DNA of 64,000 bases from CAVSRC01 sp963730325 (GTDB lineage: Bacteria > Pseudomonadota > Alphaproteobacteria > Rhizobiales > Kaistiaceae). Below the pieces are notes generated by a model, which was not told where the DNA came from, searched no databases, and was given only the letters and a program-made list of their open reading frames with translations. Position 1 is the stretch's first letter; each line of letters begins with the position of its first letter. The stretch is taken from assembly GCA_963730325.1 (NCBI GenBank), contig CAVSRC010000019.1, positions 186,001-250,000 on the forward strand. The letters are read 5' to 3'. Shown here in pieces: positions 8,392 through 18,216 of the stretch. The translations under genes were made by a program, and so were the position numbers.

Positions 8392-10290
8392 TTACTGGGT
8401 GGGCTGGTTGAGCCCCAGCACCCGGGAGAGCGCAGCCTGATTGATCTGCACGTCGATCTTCGACTGGCGCTCGGTGACATAGGCGGCGAGCAGGTCGTTG
8501 ACGAACTGGCCGTCGAGCTGCGTCTTGATCTGCGCCAACTGCGGATCGCCCGGGTTGAAGGTCGGCACGGTGCTGTCGTCGACGACGAGCAGGACCTTGG
8601 TCATGTCGGCGGCGCCATCGGCAACCGCGACATAGCCCTTGGGGCCGGCGAAGGCGGCCGAGATCACCGCGGTCGACAGGTCGCCGCTTGCCTTCGAACC
8701 GCGCGTCAGCGCGTCCGCCGTCTTCACCTCGAGCCCGGCGTCGGCTGCTACCTTGGCCAGATCGCCGGCGCTGTCGAGCTTGCTCTTGAGCGCGTCGGCC
8801 TCGTCGGCAAGCTTCTGGCGACGCTGCTCGTCCTTCCAGGCGGCAACCACCTTGTCGTGCACCTCGGCCAGCGTGCGATCGTGCTCCGGCATCACCTGGG
8901 TGACGTCGTACCAGAGGAAGGTGTTGCGGGTCGGCTCGAGCGGGTTGTTCTCCATGCCGACATCGGTGTCGTACGCCGCCTGCACCAGGAGGCTGGGCAC
9001 GCCGTCGACGGGCTTGCCGTCCGGACCGTTGCCCGACTTGTCGACCTCGGGCACGGTTTCCATCTTCAACCCGTACTTCTTGGCAACCTCATCAAGGCTG
9101 GAGCCGCCAGCGCGCGCATCCTCGATCGCATCGCGCATGGCGATGACGTCCTTGGTCGCGTGCTCGGTGGCGATCTCCATCTTGAGCTGGTCCTTGACCT
9201 CGGCGAAGGTCTTGACCGTCTCGGGGACGATGTCGCTGACGCGCACGATCACCGGGCCGAAGCTGCCGTCGATGATGCCGCTGACCCCGGGAGCGGCCAT
9301 GTCGAACACGGCCGCGGCGACGCCGGGATCGACGATCTTGTCCTTGGTGACCGTGCCGAGGTCGACGTCGGCCGTCTTGAGATTGCGCTCGGCGATGAGG
9401 TCGTCAAAGGTCTTGCCGCTGGCGAGCTCCTGGGCCGCGGCCTCGGCGTCAGCCTTGTCCTTGAAGACGATCTGCTCGACATGGCGGGTGCCCGGTGTGG
9501 AGAAGCGGTCCTTCTGCTGGTCGTAGCGCTTCTGCGCGTCAGCATCGCTGACCTCGTCGGGCTTGGCGATCGCTTGCGGGCTCAGCGTGAAATAGGTGAT
9601 CGTCCGGTATTCGGGCGCCTTGTAGTCGGCCTTGTGCGCGTCGAAGTAGGTGGAAAGGTCGGAATCGGAGGGATCGGCGATGGCGCTCGCCGCCGGTGCG
9701 GTGATCACCACGTAGCTGAGGGTGCGCGCATCGTCGCGATACTCGGCAACGGCCTTGATGACCGTCTGGGGCACGGTGACATTGCCGACGAGACCCTGAT
9801 TGAGCTGATTGCGGATGTAGTCGGACTTGATCAGCAGCACCATATCGTCCTCGGTGAGCTGCTGTGCCTGGGCGATCTGGGCAAAGTAGGTGCGGTCGAA
9901 CTGACCGGTGGGGCCGCGCAGATTGGGGTCTTCGCGGATCATGCGGCCGACCGTCTCCGGCGAGAGGCTCAGGCCCATGTCGTTGGCGGTGTCGTTGAGG
10001 GTGGCCTCGGCCAGCATCTGGCTGAGGATCTGGCTGGGAATGCCGAGCTGTACGGCCTGCTGCGGCGTGATGTTCTTGCCGAGCCGCTGGCTGAGCTGGC
10101 GCACGGCCAGGTCGAAGCGGCGGCGGAACTCGGAGCCGCTGAGACTGGTGTTGCCGACCTTGGCGACGTCGTTGGCGCCATAGCCCCGGAAGACATCGGC
10201 CACGCCCCAGACGCCGAAGCTGATCACGAGGAGCAGCAGCATGATCTGGACGACCCATCCGGACGTCATTTTGCGTAATGTGTCGAGCAT
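8392..10290 (-). CDS. ppiD: PpiD/SurA-type peptidyl-prolyl isomerase, membrane-anchored
   Basis: This is a 632-residue inner-membrane periplasmic folding factor. A single N-terminal membrane segment (WVVQIMLLLLVISFGVWGVA, about 12-31) anchors it. A SurA-like N-terminal chaperone region follows, including FDLAVRQLSQRLGKNITPQQ, then a parvulin-type region around residues 240-360 (HVEQIVFKDKADAEAAAQEL) and a long C-terminal chaperone-like part. It helps outer-membrane and secreted proteins fold. It is the first gene of the minus-strand ppiD-trpEGDC-moaC-moeA run, an order seen in other Hyphomicrobiales. Isomerase activity is not assured, since many alphaproteobacterial homologues keep only the fold. 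Confidence 0.9.
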   Translation of the reverse strand: MLDTLRKMTSGWVVQIMLLLLVISFGVWGVADVFRGYGANDVAKVGNTSLSGSEFRRRFDLAVRQLSQRLGKNITPQQAVQLGIPSQILSQMLAEATLNDTANDMGLSLSPETVGRMIREDPNLRGPTGQFDRTYFAQIAQAQQLTEDDMVLLIKSDYIRNQLNQGLVGNVTVPQTVIKAVAEYRDDARTLSYVVITAPAASAIADPSDSDLSTYFDAHKADYKAPEYRTITYFTLSPQAIAKPDEVSDADAQKRYDQQKDRFSTPGTRHVEQIVFKDKADAEAAAQELASGKTFDDLIAERNLKTADVDLGTVTKDKIVDPGVAAAVFDMAAPGVSGIIDGSFGPVIVRVSDIVPETVKTFAEVKDQLKMEIATEHATKDVIAMRDAIEDARAGGSSLDEVAKKYGLKMETVPEVDKSGNGPDGKPVDGVPSLLVQAAYDTDVGMENNPLEPTRNTFLWYDVTQVMPEHDRTLAEVHDKVVAAWKDEQRRQKLADEADALKSKLDSAGDLAKVAADAGLEVKTADALTRGSKASGDLSTAVISAAFAGPKGYVAVADGAADMTKVLLVVDDSTVPTFNPGDPQLAQIKTQLDGQFVNDLLAAYVTERQSKIDVQINQAALSRVLGLNQPTQ

Positions 10291-10442
10291 CTCAATCCTC
10301 AGCGGGGGCCGCTGCCTGGGGGCGGGTTTCGGGCGCGGATAATAGGTTCACCGCCCCCGCCGCCGCAAGGCATAGTCGCGCGCCTGGCGGTGGGCAAAAA
10401 AGCGCAGAATATCAAGCCGTTGCTGTAGGCACCGGGTCGCCG

Positions 10443-11549
10443 TCAGGCGTCCGCCTTCATCCATCTTTCGACGAAGGGGACCGATCGCGCATATTGCGGC
10501 GCCACGTGCACAGGGTGTCCGAGGGCCACCGCGGCACGCCACGGCCAGCGTGGATCGGCGAGTATGGTCCGCGCCAGCGCCACCAGATCGGCCTTGCCCT
10601 CGGCGATGATCGCCTCGGCGAAGTGCGGATCGTCGATAACGCCGACGGCGCGGGTGACGATGCCGGCCTCCTTGCGGATGCGTTCGGCAAACTGCACCTG
10701 GTAGCCGGGGGCGGACGGAATGCTGGCGTCGTGGACGCCGCCGCCGCTCGAGGCGCAGATATAGGCGGCACCGGCATCCTTCAGCGCCCGCGATACCGCG
10801 ACGGCCTCCTCGATGGTGAAGCCGCCCTCGGTCCAGTCGGTGGCGGACAGCCGCACGCCGACCATGACGGAGGCGGGAACCGCGGCGCGCACGGCCTTGG
10901 TAACCGCCACGATGAAGCGCATGCGGTTGTCCAGCGCGCCGCCCCAGTGATCGGTGCGTTGGTTGGACAACGGCGACAGGAACTCATGCAGCAGGTAGCC
11001 GTGGGCGCCGTGGATCTCGATGAAGTCGAAGCCGGCGCGCACCGCCCGTTCGGCAGCGTTGGCCCAGGCGCTGATCAGGCGCTGGATGCCGTTCTCGTCG
11101 AGCGCCTGCGGCACGTGCCAGCCGGGCGCAAAGGGGATGGCCGACGGGGCCACGGTCTGCCAGGCGTCTTCCTCGGCACGCAGCGGGCCGCCGCCCTGCC
11201 ACGGGCGATGGACGGACGCCTTGCGCCCGGCATGGCCGAGCTGGACGCCGAAGCGCGTACCGGCCGGCGCCACGCGCCGGGCCGCAGCCAGCGCGCGCTG
11301 GGCGGCCGCCTCGTTGTGGTCCGAATAGAGGCCGAGGTCGCCGTGGGTAATGCGGCCGTGACGTTCGACCGCGGTCGCCTCGACGGTGATCATGCCGGCG
11401 CCGGACACGGCCAGCGTCATCCAATGGTGCAGATGCCAGTCGGAGGCCGAGCCGTCATCGGCGGAGTATTGGCACATGGGCGCCACGGCGATGCGATTGT
11501 GGACGCTCATCCCACCAATGGTGAGCGGCGAGAAAAGCAATGATGTCAT
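10443..11549 (-). CDS. NADH:flavin oxidoreductase / old yellow enzyme (NamA/YqjM type)
   Basis: This 368-residue FMN-dependent TIM-barrel oxidoreductase of the old yellow enzyme family resembles YqjM/NamA. It starts MTSLLFSPLTIGGMSVHNR and carries NRIAVAPMCQYSADDG with the Cys typical of the YqjM branch, GVQLGHAGRK, and IHGAHGYLLHEFLSPLSNQR. Such enzymes reduce activated C=C bonds of enones using NAD(P)H; the physiological substrate is unknown. I chose the ATG at 11549 because it matches the conserved family N-terminus; an upstream in-frame start at 11594 adds a poor extension. A strong hairpin separates it from the upstream CBS gene. Confidence 0.93.
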   Translation of the reverse strand: MTSLLFSPLTIGGMSVHNRIAVAPMCQYSADDGSASDWHLHHWMTLAVSGAGMITVEATAVERHGRITHGDLGLYSDHNEAAAQRALAAARRVAPAGTRFGVQLGHAGRKASVHRPWQGGGPLRAEEDAWQTVAPSAIPFAPGWHVPQALDENGIQRLISAWANAAERAVRAGFDFIEIHGAHGYLLHEFLSPLSNQRTDHWGGALDNRMRFIVAVTKAVRAAVPASVMVGVRLSATDWTEGGFTIEEAVAVSRALKDAGAAYICASSGGGVHDASIPSAPGYQVQFAERIRKEAGIVTRAVGVIDDPHFAEAIIAEGKADLVALARTILADPRWPWRAAVALGHPVHVAPQYARSVPFVERWMKADA

Positions 11550-11613
11550 GGGTTTACCGAATTTTCTCAGGTGAGCCTGACGCCACGGCGGCACCCGGCC
11601 GCCGGCACGACGA

Positions 11614-11652
11614 GCGCGCCGGCCAACTCAATGCGGCGTCAAGCCGGCGCGC
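11614..11652 (-). terminator. Inverted repeat downstream of the CBS-domain gene
   Basis: GCGCGCCGGC (11614-11623) and GCCGGCGCGC (11643-11652) form a perfect 10-bp stem around a 19-nt loop, starting 12 bp past the stop of the minus-strand CBS gene. There is no U-run, so it may be a transcript-end stabiliser or a factor-dependent terminator. It suggests that the CBS gene and the old-yellow-enzyme gene are not one simple transcript. Confidence 0.5.
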
Positions 11653-11664
11653 TTCTCCTGCGCC

Positions 11665-12693
11665 CTATTCGCCCCATACGAGAAAGAGGCCGATGTCGCC
11701 CGGCATGCCATCGGGAAAATCGACGACGCGCGCCGACAGATGGAAACCGCGCGGTCTGAGCTCGCGCTCCCAGCGCATATACATCTCGGCGGCCTCGCCG
11801 CGCAGCGTGCGCGGCCATTCCGGATCGGGCGCGTTGACCGCCCGGCCGCCGTCGCTGCACAGCTGATGGGGGAATTGCAGCAGCAGATATTCGGTCTGGC
11901 CGGTCTCCGCCGCCTCGCGGGCGTTGTGGACGAGCTTGTTCCACTCCTTGTCGGAGATGTGCGTGTCGATCAGGCGGTGGACGTCGCGCTTGTGCAATTC
12001 GGCCGCAAGTTGGCGCTCGTGGCTGCGCTGCTCGTCGAGCGCGTCCTTGAAGTGGGTGACAAGGTGGCGGAAATCGTTGACCGACAACTCGCCGTCCGGG
12101 CGCGTGTCGCGCTCGACGTCGTCCTCGGCCGGCGCGTGAGCGCCGTTTGCCTTGCCGTTGCCTTTGGCCTTGGTGTCCTTGCCGTTCTGCCAGGGCGGCG
12201 AGAACTTGTGCTTGGGTTCCGGCGGAAGGGGCACCGGCTCGAACTCACCGCCGCCAAGCGAACGCAGCAGGTCGGCGCGGCGGACGATGCCGACGATCTT
12301 GCCGTCGCGCATCACCGGCAGACGCTTGACCCGGTGTTCGGCCATGAGAGACGCGATCTCGTCGGCGCGGGTCTCCTCGCCGACGGTGAGCACCGGGCTC
12401 GACATCACCTCACGGGCGGCGGCAATCGGTTCCTGCATCTGCTCGAGGAATTCGGCGTTGAGCGCCTCGCCCTCGGCCAGCCGCAGGAGCCACGATTCGC
12501 TCTTGGTTTCCCGTTCCGTCCGTTTGCGGCCGACGAGGTCCCCTTCGCTGACCATGCCAACCAGGGTGCCGATCTCATCGACCACCGGCACGGCGCTGAT
12601 GCGGTGCTGAAGCAGGGTCTTGGCCACGTCGCGGATGGACGTATTCGGCGTCACTGTGACGACGTCGCTGTTCATCAAGTCACGAGCAATCAT
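11665..12693 (-). CDS. CBS-domain protein with C-terminal uncharacterised domain
   Basis: This is a 342-residue cytosolic protein. Two CBS motifs come first: MIARDLMNSDVVTVTPNTSI with VPVVDEIGTLVGMVSEGDL (1-60), then VMSSPVLTVGEETRADEIA with LPVMRDGKIVGIVRRADLL (about 95-155). Such pairs bind adenine nucleotides. A charged low-complexity linker rich in Lys, Gly and Asn follows (about 170-195). The C-terminal 130 residues, containing HLVTHFKDALDEQRSHERQL, I do not recognise. The ATG at 12693 is the natural start; the upstream in-frame extension is Arg/Ser/Pro-rich noise. A FixK/FNR-like box lies 70 bp upstream, which suggests low-oxygen control. Confidence 0.85.
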   Translation of the reverse strand: MIARDLMNSDVVTVTPNTSIRDVAKTLLQHRISAVPVVDEIGTLVGMVSEGDLVGRKRTERETKSESWLLRLAEGEALNAEFLEQMQEPIAAAREVMSSPVLTVGEETRADEIASLMAEHRVKRLPVMRDGKIVGIVRRADLLRSLGGGEFEPVPLPPEPKHKFSPPWQNGKDTKAKGNGKANGAHAPAEDDVERDTRPDGELSVNDFRHLVTHFKDALDEQRSHERQLAAELHKRDVHRLIDTHISDKEWNKLVHNAREAAETGQTEYLLLQFPHQLCSDGGRAVNAPDPEWPRTLRGEAAEMYMRWERELRPRGFHLSARVVDFPDGMPGDIGLFLVWGE

Positions 12694-12762
12694 AATCTTC
12701 TGTCCCCGGGACTGGCGACTTCGAAACCGGCGTTCGGGTAGCCTGAGTACGGCCCGGCTACC

Positions 12763-12776
12763 TTGATCTTGCGCAA
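12763..12776. promoter_or_regulatory. FixK/FNR-type binding box in the CBS gene-tpiA intergenic region
   Basis: TTGATCTTGCGCAA is a TTG-N8-CAA dyad matching the anaerobox pattern of Crp/Fnr-family regulators such as FixK and FnrL of alphaproteobacteria (TTGAT/TTGCG half sites). It is 70 bp upstream of the CBS gene start on one side and 91 bp upstream of tpiA on the other. The spacing suits an activator site for the CBS gene. A 13-of-14 match occurs at 35554-35567. No regulator gene of this family is in the window. Confidence 0.5.
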
Positions 12777-12866
12777 ACACGGAACGCGCGAAAACCAGTG
12801 GCAGAGTGCTTTTGTCGATGATTTCGGTTAGGGCTGACATGAATTCAAGAGGAGCTCGAGCAGAGA

Positions 12867-13613
12867 ATGTCAGTACGTATGAAACTCGCTGCCGGTAACT
12901 GGAAGATGAACGGCACGCGGGCGAGCCTGCCCGAATTGCGGGCAATTGCGGCCGGCGCCGGAACGGCCTGCGAAGTGGCGATCTGTCCGCCGGCGACGCT
13001 GATTCCGGCAGCGGTCGAGGCCGTGGCGGGGACGCCCGTGGCAATCGGCGGCCAGGACTGCCACGCAGCCGCAAAAGGCGCCCATACCGGTGATATTGCA
13101 GCAGAAATGATCGCCGACGCCGGCGGAACGCTGGTCATCGTCGGCCACTCGGAACGGCGCACCGACCACGGCGAGACCGACGCGCAAGTGCGGGCCAAGG
13201 CGGAGGCCGCCTGGCGGGCCGGGCTGACCGCCATCCTGTGTGTCGGCGAGACTGAGGCAGAACGCCGCGGCGGCGAGACCGAGGCGGTGCTCAGCCGCCA
13301 GATCGCGGGTTCGGTGCCCGACGGGGCCGGCGCCGGCCGGCTGGTGATCGCCTACGAGCCGGTCTGGGCGATCGGGACGGGGCTGACGCCATCAAATGAC
13401 GACATTGTCGCGGCACACGCCCATATAAGGGCCGAATTGGCGGGGCGCCTGGGACAGGGTGAAGCCGATGCGATACGCATCCTCTATGGCGGCTCGGTCA
13501 AGCCGGACAACGCGGCAACCATCATGGCGCTTCCCGGCGTCGATGGCGGCCTGGTCGGCGGCGCCAGCCTTAAAGCCGCCGATTTCCTCACGATTATCGC
13601 TGCCTGCGGGTGA
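12867..13613 (+). CDS. tpiA: Triosephosphate isomerase TpiA
   Basis: TpiA interconverts dihydroxyacetone phosphate and glyceraldehyde 3-phosphate in glycolysis and gluconeogenesis. The 248-residue length is normal. All catalytic residues are visible: Asn11 and Lys13 in GNWKMNG, the electrophile His94 in GHSERR, and the base Glu164 in YEPVWAIGTG, which includes the flexible loop 6. The phosphate-binding LYGGSVKPDN and GGLVGGASL segments are near the C-terminus. It is transcribed away from the CBS gene and is followed by secG and pyrG. Confidence 0.98.
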   Translation: MSVRMKLAAGNWKMNGTRASLPELRAIAAGAGTACEVAICPPATLIPAAVEAVAGTPVAIGGQDCHAAAKGAHTGDIAAEMIADAGGTLVIVGHSERRTDHGETDAQVRAKAEAAWRAGLTAILCVGETEAERRGGETEAVLSRQIAGSVPDGAGAGRLVIAYEPVWAIGTGLTPSNDDIVAAHAHIRAELAGRLGQGEADAIRILYGGSVKPDNAATIMALPGVDGGLVGGASLKAADFLTIIAACG

Positions 13614-13619
13614 TTCAGG

Positions 13620-13653
13620 ATGCCGGGCGGGCGGCTCTGGTGCCGCCCGGCAT
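13620..13653 (+). terminator. Hairpin after tpiA
   Basis: ATGCCGGGCGG (13620-13630) and CCGCCCGGCAT (13643-13653) form a perfect 11-bp stem with a 12-nt loop, beginning 7 bp after the tpiA stop. No U-run follows, so it may stabilise the 3' end or partly reduce read-through into secG rather than act as a complete terminator. Confidence 0.55.
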
Positions 13654-13694
13654 GATCGTGTAAAAGGCCGGCAACCCCGAATTCGGACAAGCTG

Positions 13695-14216
13695 ATGCAA
13701 ACTGTTGTCATCGTCATTCACCTGATGGTGATCGTGGCGCTCGTGGCGGTCGTGCTGCTGCAACGCTCGGAAGGCGGCGCCCTCGGCGTCGGCGGTTCCG
13801 ACCAGTTCATGACCACGCGCGGCCAGGGCAATGTGCTGACCCGTGCCACCACCATTCTGGCAGCGATCTTCTTCGCCACATCGCTGGCGATGTCGGTGCT
13901 GAACAGCCTGAACGCGCCGCCCACCGCGATCCTCGATACGACGCCGGCCGCCAACACGGCGCCGAGCGCGCCGGCCGACACGACGCCGACCGCCCCGGCC
14001 ACGGCACCGGCCACCGGCGACAGCGGCGCGCCGCTCACGGGACCCGGGGCCGGCAGCGGCAACGGCATCCTGGACCAGCTCAACACCTATACGAGCGGTC
14101 AGCCGGGCACCGTGACGCCGAAGAGCGTCGTTCCCGACACCACCACCGCGCCCCCGGCGCCGCTCGGCACGACGCCGGCGGCCCCCGACGGCTCCCAGAC
14201 TCCGACCTCGCAGTAA
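13695..14216 (+). CDS. secG: Preprotein translocase subunit SecG
   Basis: SecG is the small accessory subunit of the SecYEG protein-export channel in the inner membrane. The first 75 residues match: membrane segment 1 (MQTVVIVIHLMVIVALVAVV), the conserved LLQRSEGGALGVGG loop, an FMTTRGQGNVLTRAT stretch, then membrane segment 2 (ILAAIFFATSLAMSVLN). At 173 residues it is longer than the roughly 110 of E. coli, because of a C-terminal low-complexity tail rich in Ala, Pro and Thr, common in alphaproteobacteria. It is followed by a terminator and then pyrG. Confidence 0.95.
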   Translation: MQTVVIVIHLMVIVALVAVVLLQRSEGGALGVGGSDQFMTTRGQGNVLTRATTILAAIFFATSLAMSVLNSLNAPPTAILDTTPAANTAPSAPADTTPTAPATAPATGDSGAPLTGPGAGSGNGILDQLNTYTSGQPGTVTPKSVVPDTTTAPPAPLGTTPAAPDGSQTPTSQ

Positions 14217-14233
14217 CCATATGACCTGCAAAC

Positions 14234-14280
14234 GGCGGCCCCCGGTGCGAACATCCACCCGCCGGGGCCGCCATCTTTTT
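14234..14280 (+). terminator. Rho-independent terminator after secG
   Basis: GGCGGCCCC (14234-14242) pairs with GGGGCCGCC (14264-14272), followed by ATCTTTTT. A GC-rich stem plus a T-run 18 bp after the secG stop is a classic intrinsic terminator. It implies that pyrG has its own promoter in the short stretch from 14281 to 14342. Confidence 0.75.
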
Positions 14281-14342
14281 GTTCATCGATGCGGTGATTT
14301 CGACTCCGCGAATCAGTCGGGCAGGGGATAGGATCGGGGCCC

Positions 14343-15974
<1,632 letters not shown>

Positions 15975-16016
15975 GGCGGCGGTCCTACCGACACTCCTGC
16001 AACGGAAACACCCCAC

Positions 16017-16343
16017 ATGATCTATGAGCTGCGCGTCTATCGCTGTCTGCCCGGCCGCCTGCCGGCGCTGCTCAAGCGCTTCGAGACGGCGACGCTGAAG
16101 ATCTGGGAGAAGCACGGCATCCGGCAGGCCGGCTTCTGGACGACGGTGGTGGGCGAATCGAACCGGGACCTGACCTATCTCATCGCCTGGGACTCTCTGG
16201 CGGAGCGGGAAGCGAAGTGGGGCGCCTTCGTCAGCGACCCGGAGTGGTTGGCGGCGAAGAGCGCCAGCGAGGCGGACGGCCAGATCGTGGAGCATGTCTC
16301 GAACCAGTTCCTGGCGCCGACGGCCTTTTCCAGCGTGAAATAG
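16017..16343 (+). CDS. NIPSNAP-family protein
   Basis: This 108-residue protein starts MIYELRVYRCLPGRLPALLKRF and ends near WLAAKSASEADGQIVEHVSNQFL, the pattern of a single ferredoxin-like NIPSNAP domain. The family has no agreed biochemical role in bacteria. No signal peptide or membrane segment is present, so it is likely cytosolic. It lies 42 bp after pyrG in the same direction; no terminator separates them, so co-transcription is possible. NIPSNAP genes near pyrG occur in other Hyphomicrobiales as I recall. Confidence 0.9.
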   Translation: MIYELRVYRCLPGRLPALLKRFETATLKIWEKHGIRQAGFWTTVVGESNRDLTYLIAWDSLAEREAKWGAFVSDPEWLAAKSASEADGQIVEHVSNQFLAPTAFSSVK

Positions 16344-16482
16344 CCTCAAGCTGCGGCCAATCCCGCCGATCTGGCGGCAAAACCATGTCGTGCCACTGGT
16401 GAAATACCCTGTTTCGGCCATCATGCGGCCGTAGGGGCGTGGTGTTGCTTGCGCCACTCAAAAGAACTCTTGCGGAGCGACC

Positions 16483-16977
16483 ATGCGCTATACCTTGATT
16501 GTCCTGACAAGCCTTGCGGGACTGGCAATGACTGGAGCACCGGCACTGGCGAGCGACTGTGCGAGCATGCGTGCAAACCTCAGCGCCGCGATCGACGACG
16601 TGCTGACAGCGGCGAGCGCCGATCCCATCGAACTCGCGGACCTGACCGCGAAGGTCAATGGCGCCGATGCGGCACTGAAGGCGCTGACCGATGCCTGCGG
16701 CGATCAGGCGACGACGGCGACCATGGCGCCGGCCACCGCCATCGGCCCCGCCGGCAGCGGCGACAAGAGCGGCGAGACGCCGCGGCCGTCGCCGGCCGAG
16801 ATGATGGAGCGCACCGGGCGCACCCACGTCACCATCGCGGACACGCCGCAGCCCAAGGCCGCCAGCGCCGCCGTGGTCTCGCAGCAGGCCGCGACGCTGG
16901 TCGCCGATCTGCGCGCGGCCATCGCCGCCAACGACCTTGCCGGCATCCGCAAGATCGCCGGCGGTTCCGACAACTGA
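16483..16977 (+). CDS. Small secreted protein of unknown function
   Basis: I do not recognise a family. The 164-residue protein has a clear Sec signal peptide (MRYTLIVLTSLAGLAMTGAPALA, cleavage about 23-24). The mature part is Ala-rich with two predicted helices: residues 28-70 and 128-160, the latter reading AATLVADLRAAIAANDLAGIRKIAG. A Pro/Gly/Thr-rich linker joins them. Two cysteines (DCASM near 26 and DACGDQ near 71) could form a disulfide bridge. A GGAG ribosome-binding site sits just before the ATG. It is probably a periplasmic protein; nothing nearby gives its role. Confidence 0.75.
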   Translation: MRYTLIVLTSLAGLAMTGAPALASDCASMRANLSAAIDDVLTAASADPIELADLTAKVNGADAALKALTDACGDQATTATMAPATAIGPAGSGDKSGETPRPSPAEMMERTGRTHVTIADTPQPKAASAAVVSQQAATLVADLRAAIAANDLAGIRKIAGGSDN

Positions 16978-17000
16978 GTTGAACTCATCGGAGTGCCGTT

Positions 17001-17107
17001 CCCCGGACGCGGTGCGAGCCATGAAACGCTGCGCCGCTGATCCGGGGTTCGTCATCTTTGGGCCCGGGTTCTGCGCCGCATCACCAGGGTGCTGCGGTGC
17101 GCCCGGG
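17001..17107. repeat. Two tandem imperfect palindromes (dispersed-repeat type)
   Basis: CCCCGGA (17001-17007) pairs with TCCGGGG (17041-17047) around a second, looser stem (GCGGTGCG against CGCTGCGCCGC). CCCGGG (17063-17068) pairs with CCCGGG (17102-17107) around a CCGCA/TGCGG inner stem. The GCGGTGC / CGCTGCGCCGC wording is like a repeat I recall from Bradyrhizobium and Rhodopseudomonas relatives. It fills most of the 275-bp gap between a secreted-protein gene and a transporter gene. I see no gene in this gap. Confidence 0.55.
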
Positions 17108-17252
17108 ACACGCTTCACGATACGAAGGGGCTTCAATTCAAGAGCGCGTCTCTCTCGGGCGCTCGCCGCCCGGCGCGGGCGGAGCCGGTCAGGCACTGTC
17201 GGATGTCGCCAAGCTGTGTCAGGCTTGACGCATTGCGAGGGAGATTCGGCCT

Positions 17253-18137
17253 ATGACCGGCGTCGCACCCAGCACGATGCTTCTGATCAACGTCGTCCTG
17301 CCCCTCGCCATCGCCGTGACAATGATCGGTCTCGGGCTGGAGTTGACGATCGTTGACTTCAGGCGCGTGGCGAAATTCCCCAACGCCGTGGCACTGGGCC
17401 TGTTTCTGAAATTCCTGTTCCTGCCGCTGATCGCGTTTCTGCTCTGCCATCTCTTCGGGCTGTCGCCGTACATGTCGATCGGACTGATGATCGTCGCGGC
17501 CAGCCCGAGCAGCGTCATGGCCAATGTGTACTCGCATCTGTTTCGCGCGGATGTGGCGTTCAGCGTGACATTGACGGCCATCGACAACCTGATTTCCGCC
17601 ATCGCCATCCCCATCATCGTCAGCCTGTCGATCGGCTATTTCGGCGGCGAGCACCAGACCATGGGGATGCAGCTCTTGGAGGCGCTCAAGGTCTTCGTGC
17701 TGATCGTCGTGCCGGTGCTTATCGGCATGGGCGCGCGGACGAGGTGGCCGGAGCTGGTCGGGGTTACGAGCCGCCCGATCCGGCTGTTTTCATTTATCCT
17801 GCTGGTGGTGGTCGTGGTCTTTGCGATCGCCAGCGAGCACGAGAGGATATTCGCGGCTTTCGGCCCGCTCGGCGCGGTCGTCGTCACCTTCAACGTATTG
17901 AGCCTGGTCTTCGCCATGGTTGCGTCGCGGCTTTTGAAATTGCCGGTGGAGCAGTCATTTTCCATGGCCATGGCGATGGGCGTTCTGGGGATGACGATCG
18001 CCATCACGGTGGCGCTGTCGGTCCTGCATAACATCGAAAGCGCACTGCCGGCGGCGGTCTACACGATTTCCATGTACGCCACCGCGGCGCTTTTCGGCCT
18101 GGGCATGAAGTTCAGGACAAATCCGAGGAACGTCTGA
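17253..18137 (+). CDS. Bile acid:sodium symporter (SBF/BASS) family transporter
   Basis: This 294-residue inner-membrane protein has about nine hydrophobic segments spread over its whole length, as expected for the SBF fold. Family-like features are GLGLELTIVDFRRV after the first segment, the broken-helix region MIVAASPSSVMANVYSHLFRA (contains the conserved Ser/Asn-rich crossover), and NVLSLVFAMVASRLL in the second half. Relatives import organic anions with sodium; bacterial members handle diverse substrates, so the ligand is open. A strong GAGGGAG ribosome-binding site precedes the ATG. It stands alone and converges with the next gene at a shared hairpin. Confidence 0.88.
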   Translation: MTGVAPSTMLLINVVLPLAIAVTMIGLGLELTIVDFRRVAKFPNAVALGLFLKFLFLPLIAFLLCHLFGLSPYMSIGLMIVAASPSSVMANVYSHLFRADVAFSVTLTAIDNLISAIAIPIIVSLSIGYFGGEHQTMGMQLLEALKVFVLIVVPVLIGMGARTRWPELVGVTSRPIRLFSFILLVVVVVFAIASEHERIFAAFGPLGAVVVTFNVLSLVFAMVASRLLKLPVEQSFSMAMAMGVLGMTIAITVALSVLHNIESALPAAVYTISMYATAALFGLGMKFRTNPRNV

Positions 18138-18154
18138 TCGCCGTCAGGTGCCGC

Positions 18155-18186
18155 ACCGGGGTCCGCGCCTGAGCGGGGACCCCGGT
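18155..18186. terminator. Bidirectional hairpin between convergent genes
   Basis: ACCGGGGTCC (18155-18164) and GGACCCCGGT (18177-18186) form a perfect 10-bp stem with a 12-nt loop, midway between the convergent stops at 18137 and 18217. The core GGGGTCC...GGGGACCCC is related to the GGTCCCCGC palindrome at 6125-6146, so this may be a single-unit copy of that dispersed repeat recruited as a terminator. Confidence 0.6.
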
Positions 18187-18216
18187 CATGCTTCAGTCGG
18201 CGAACCCCGAGCGGAG

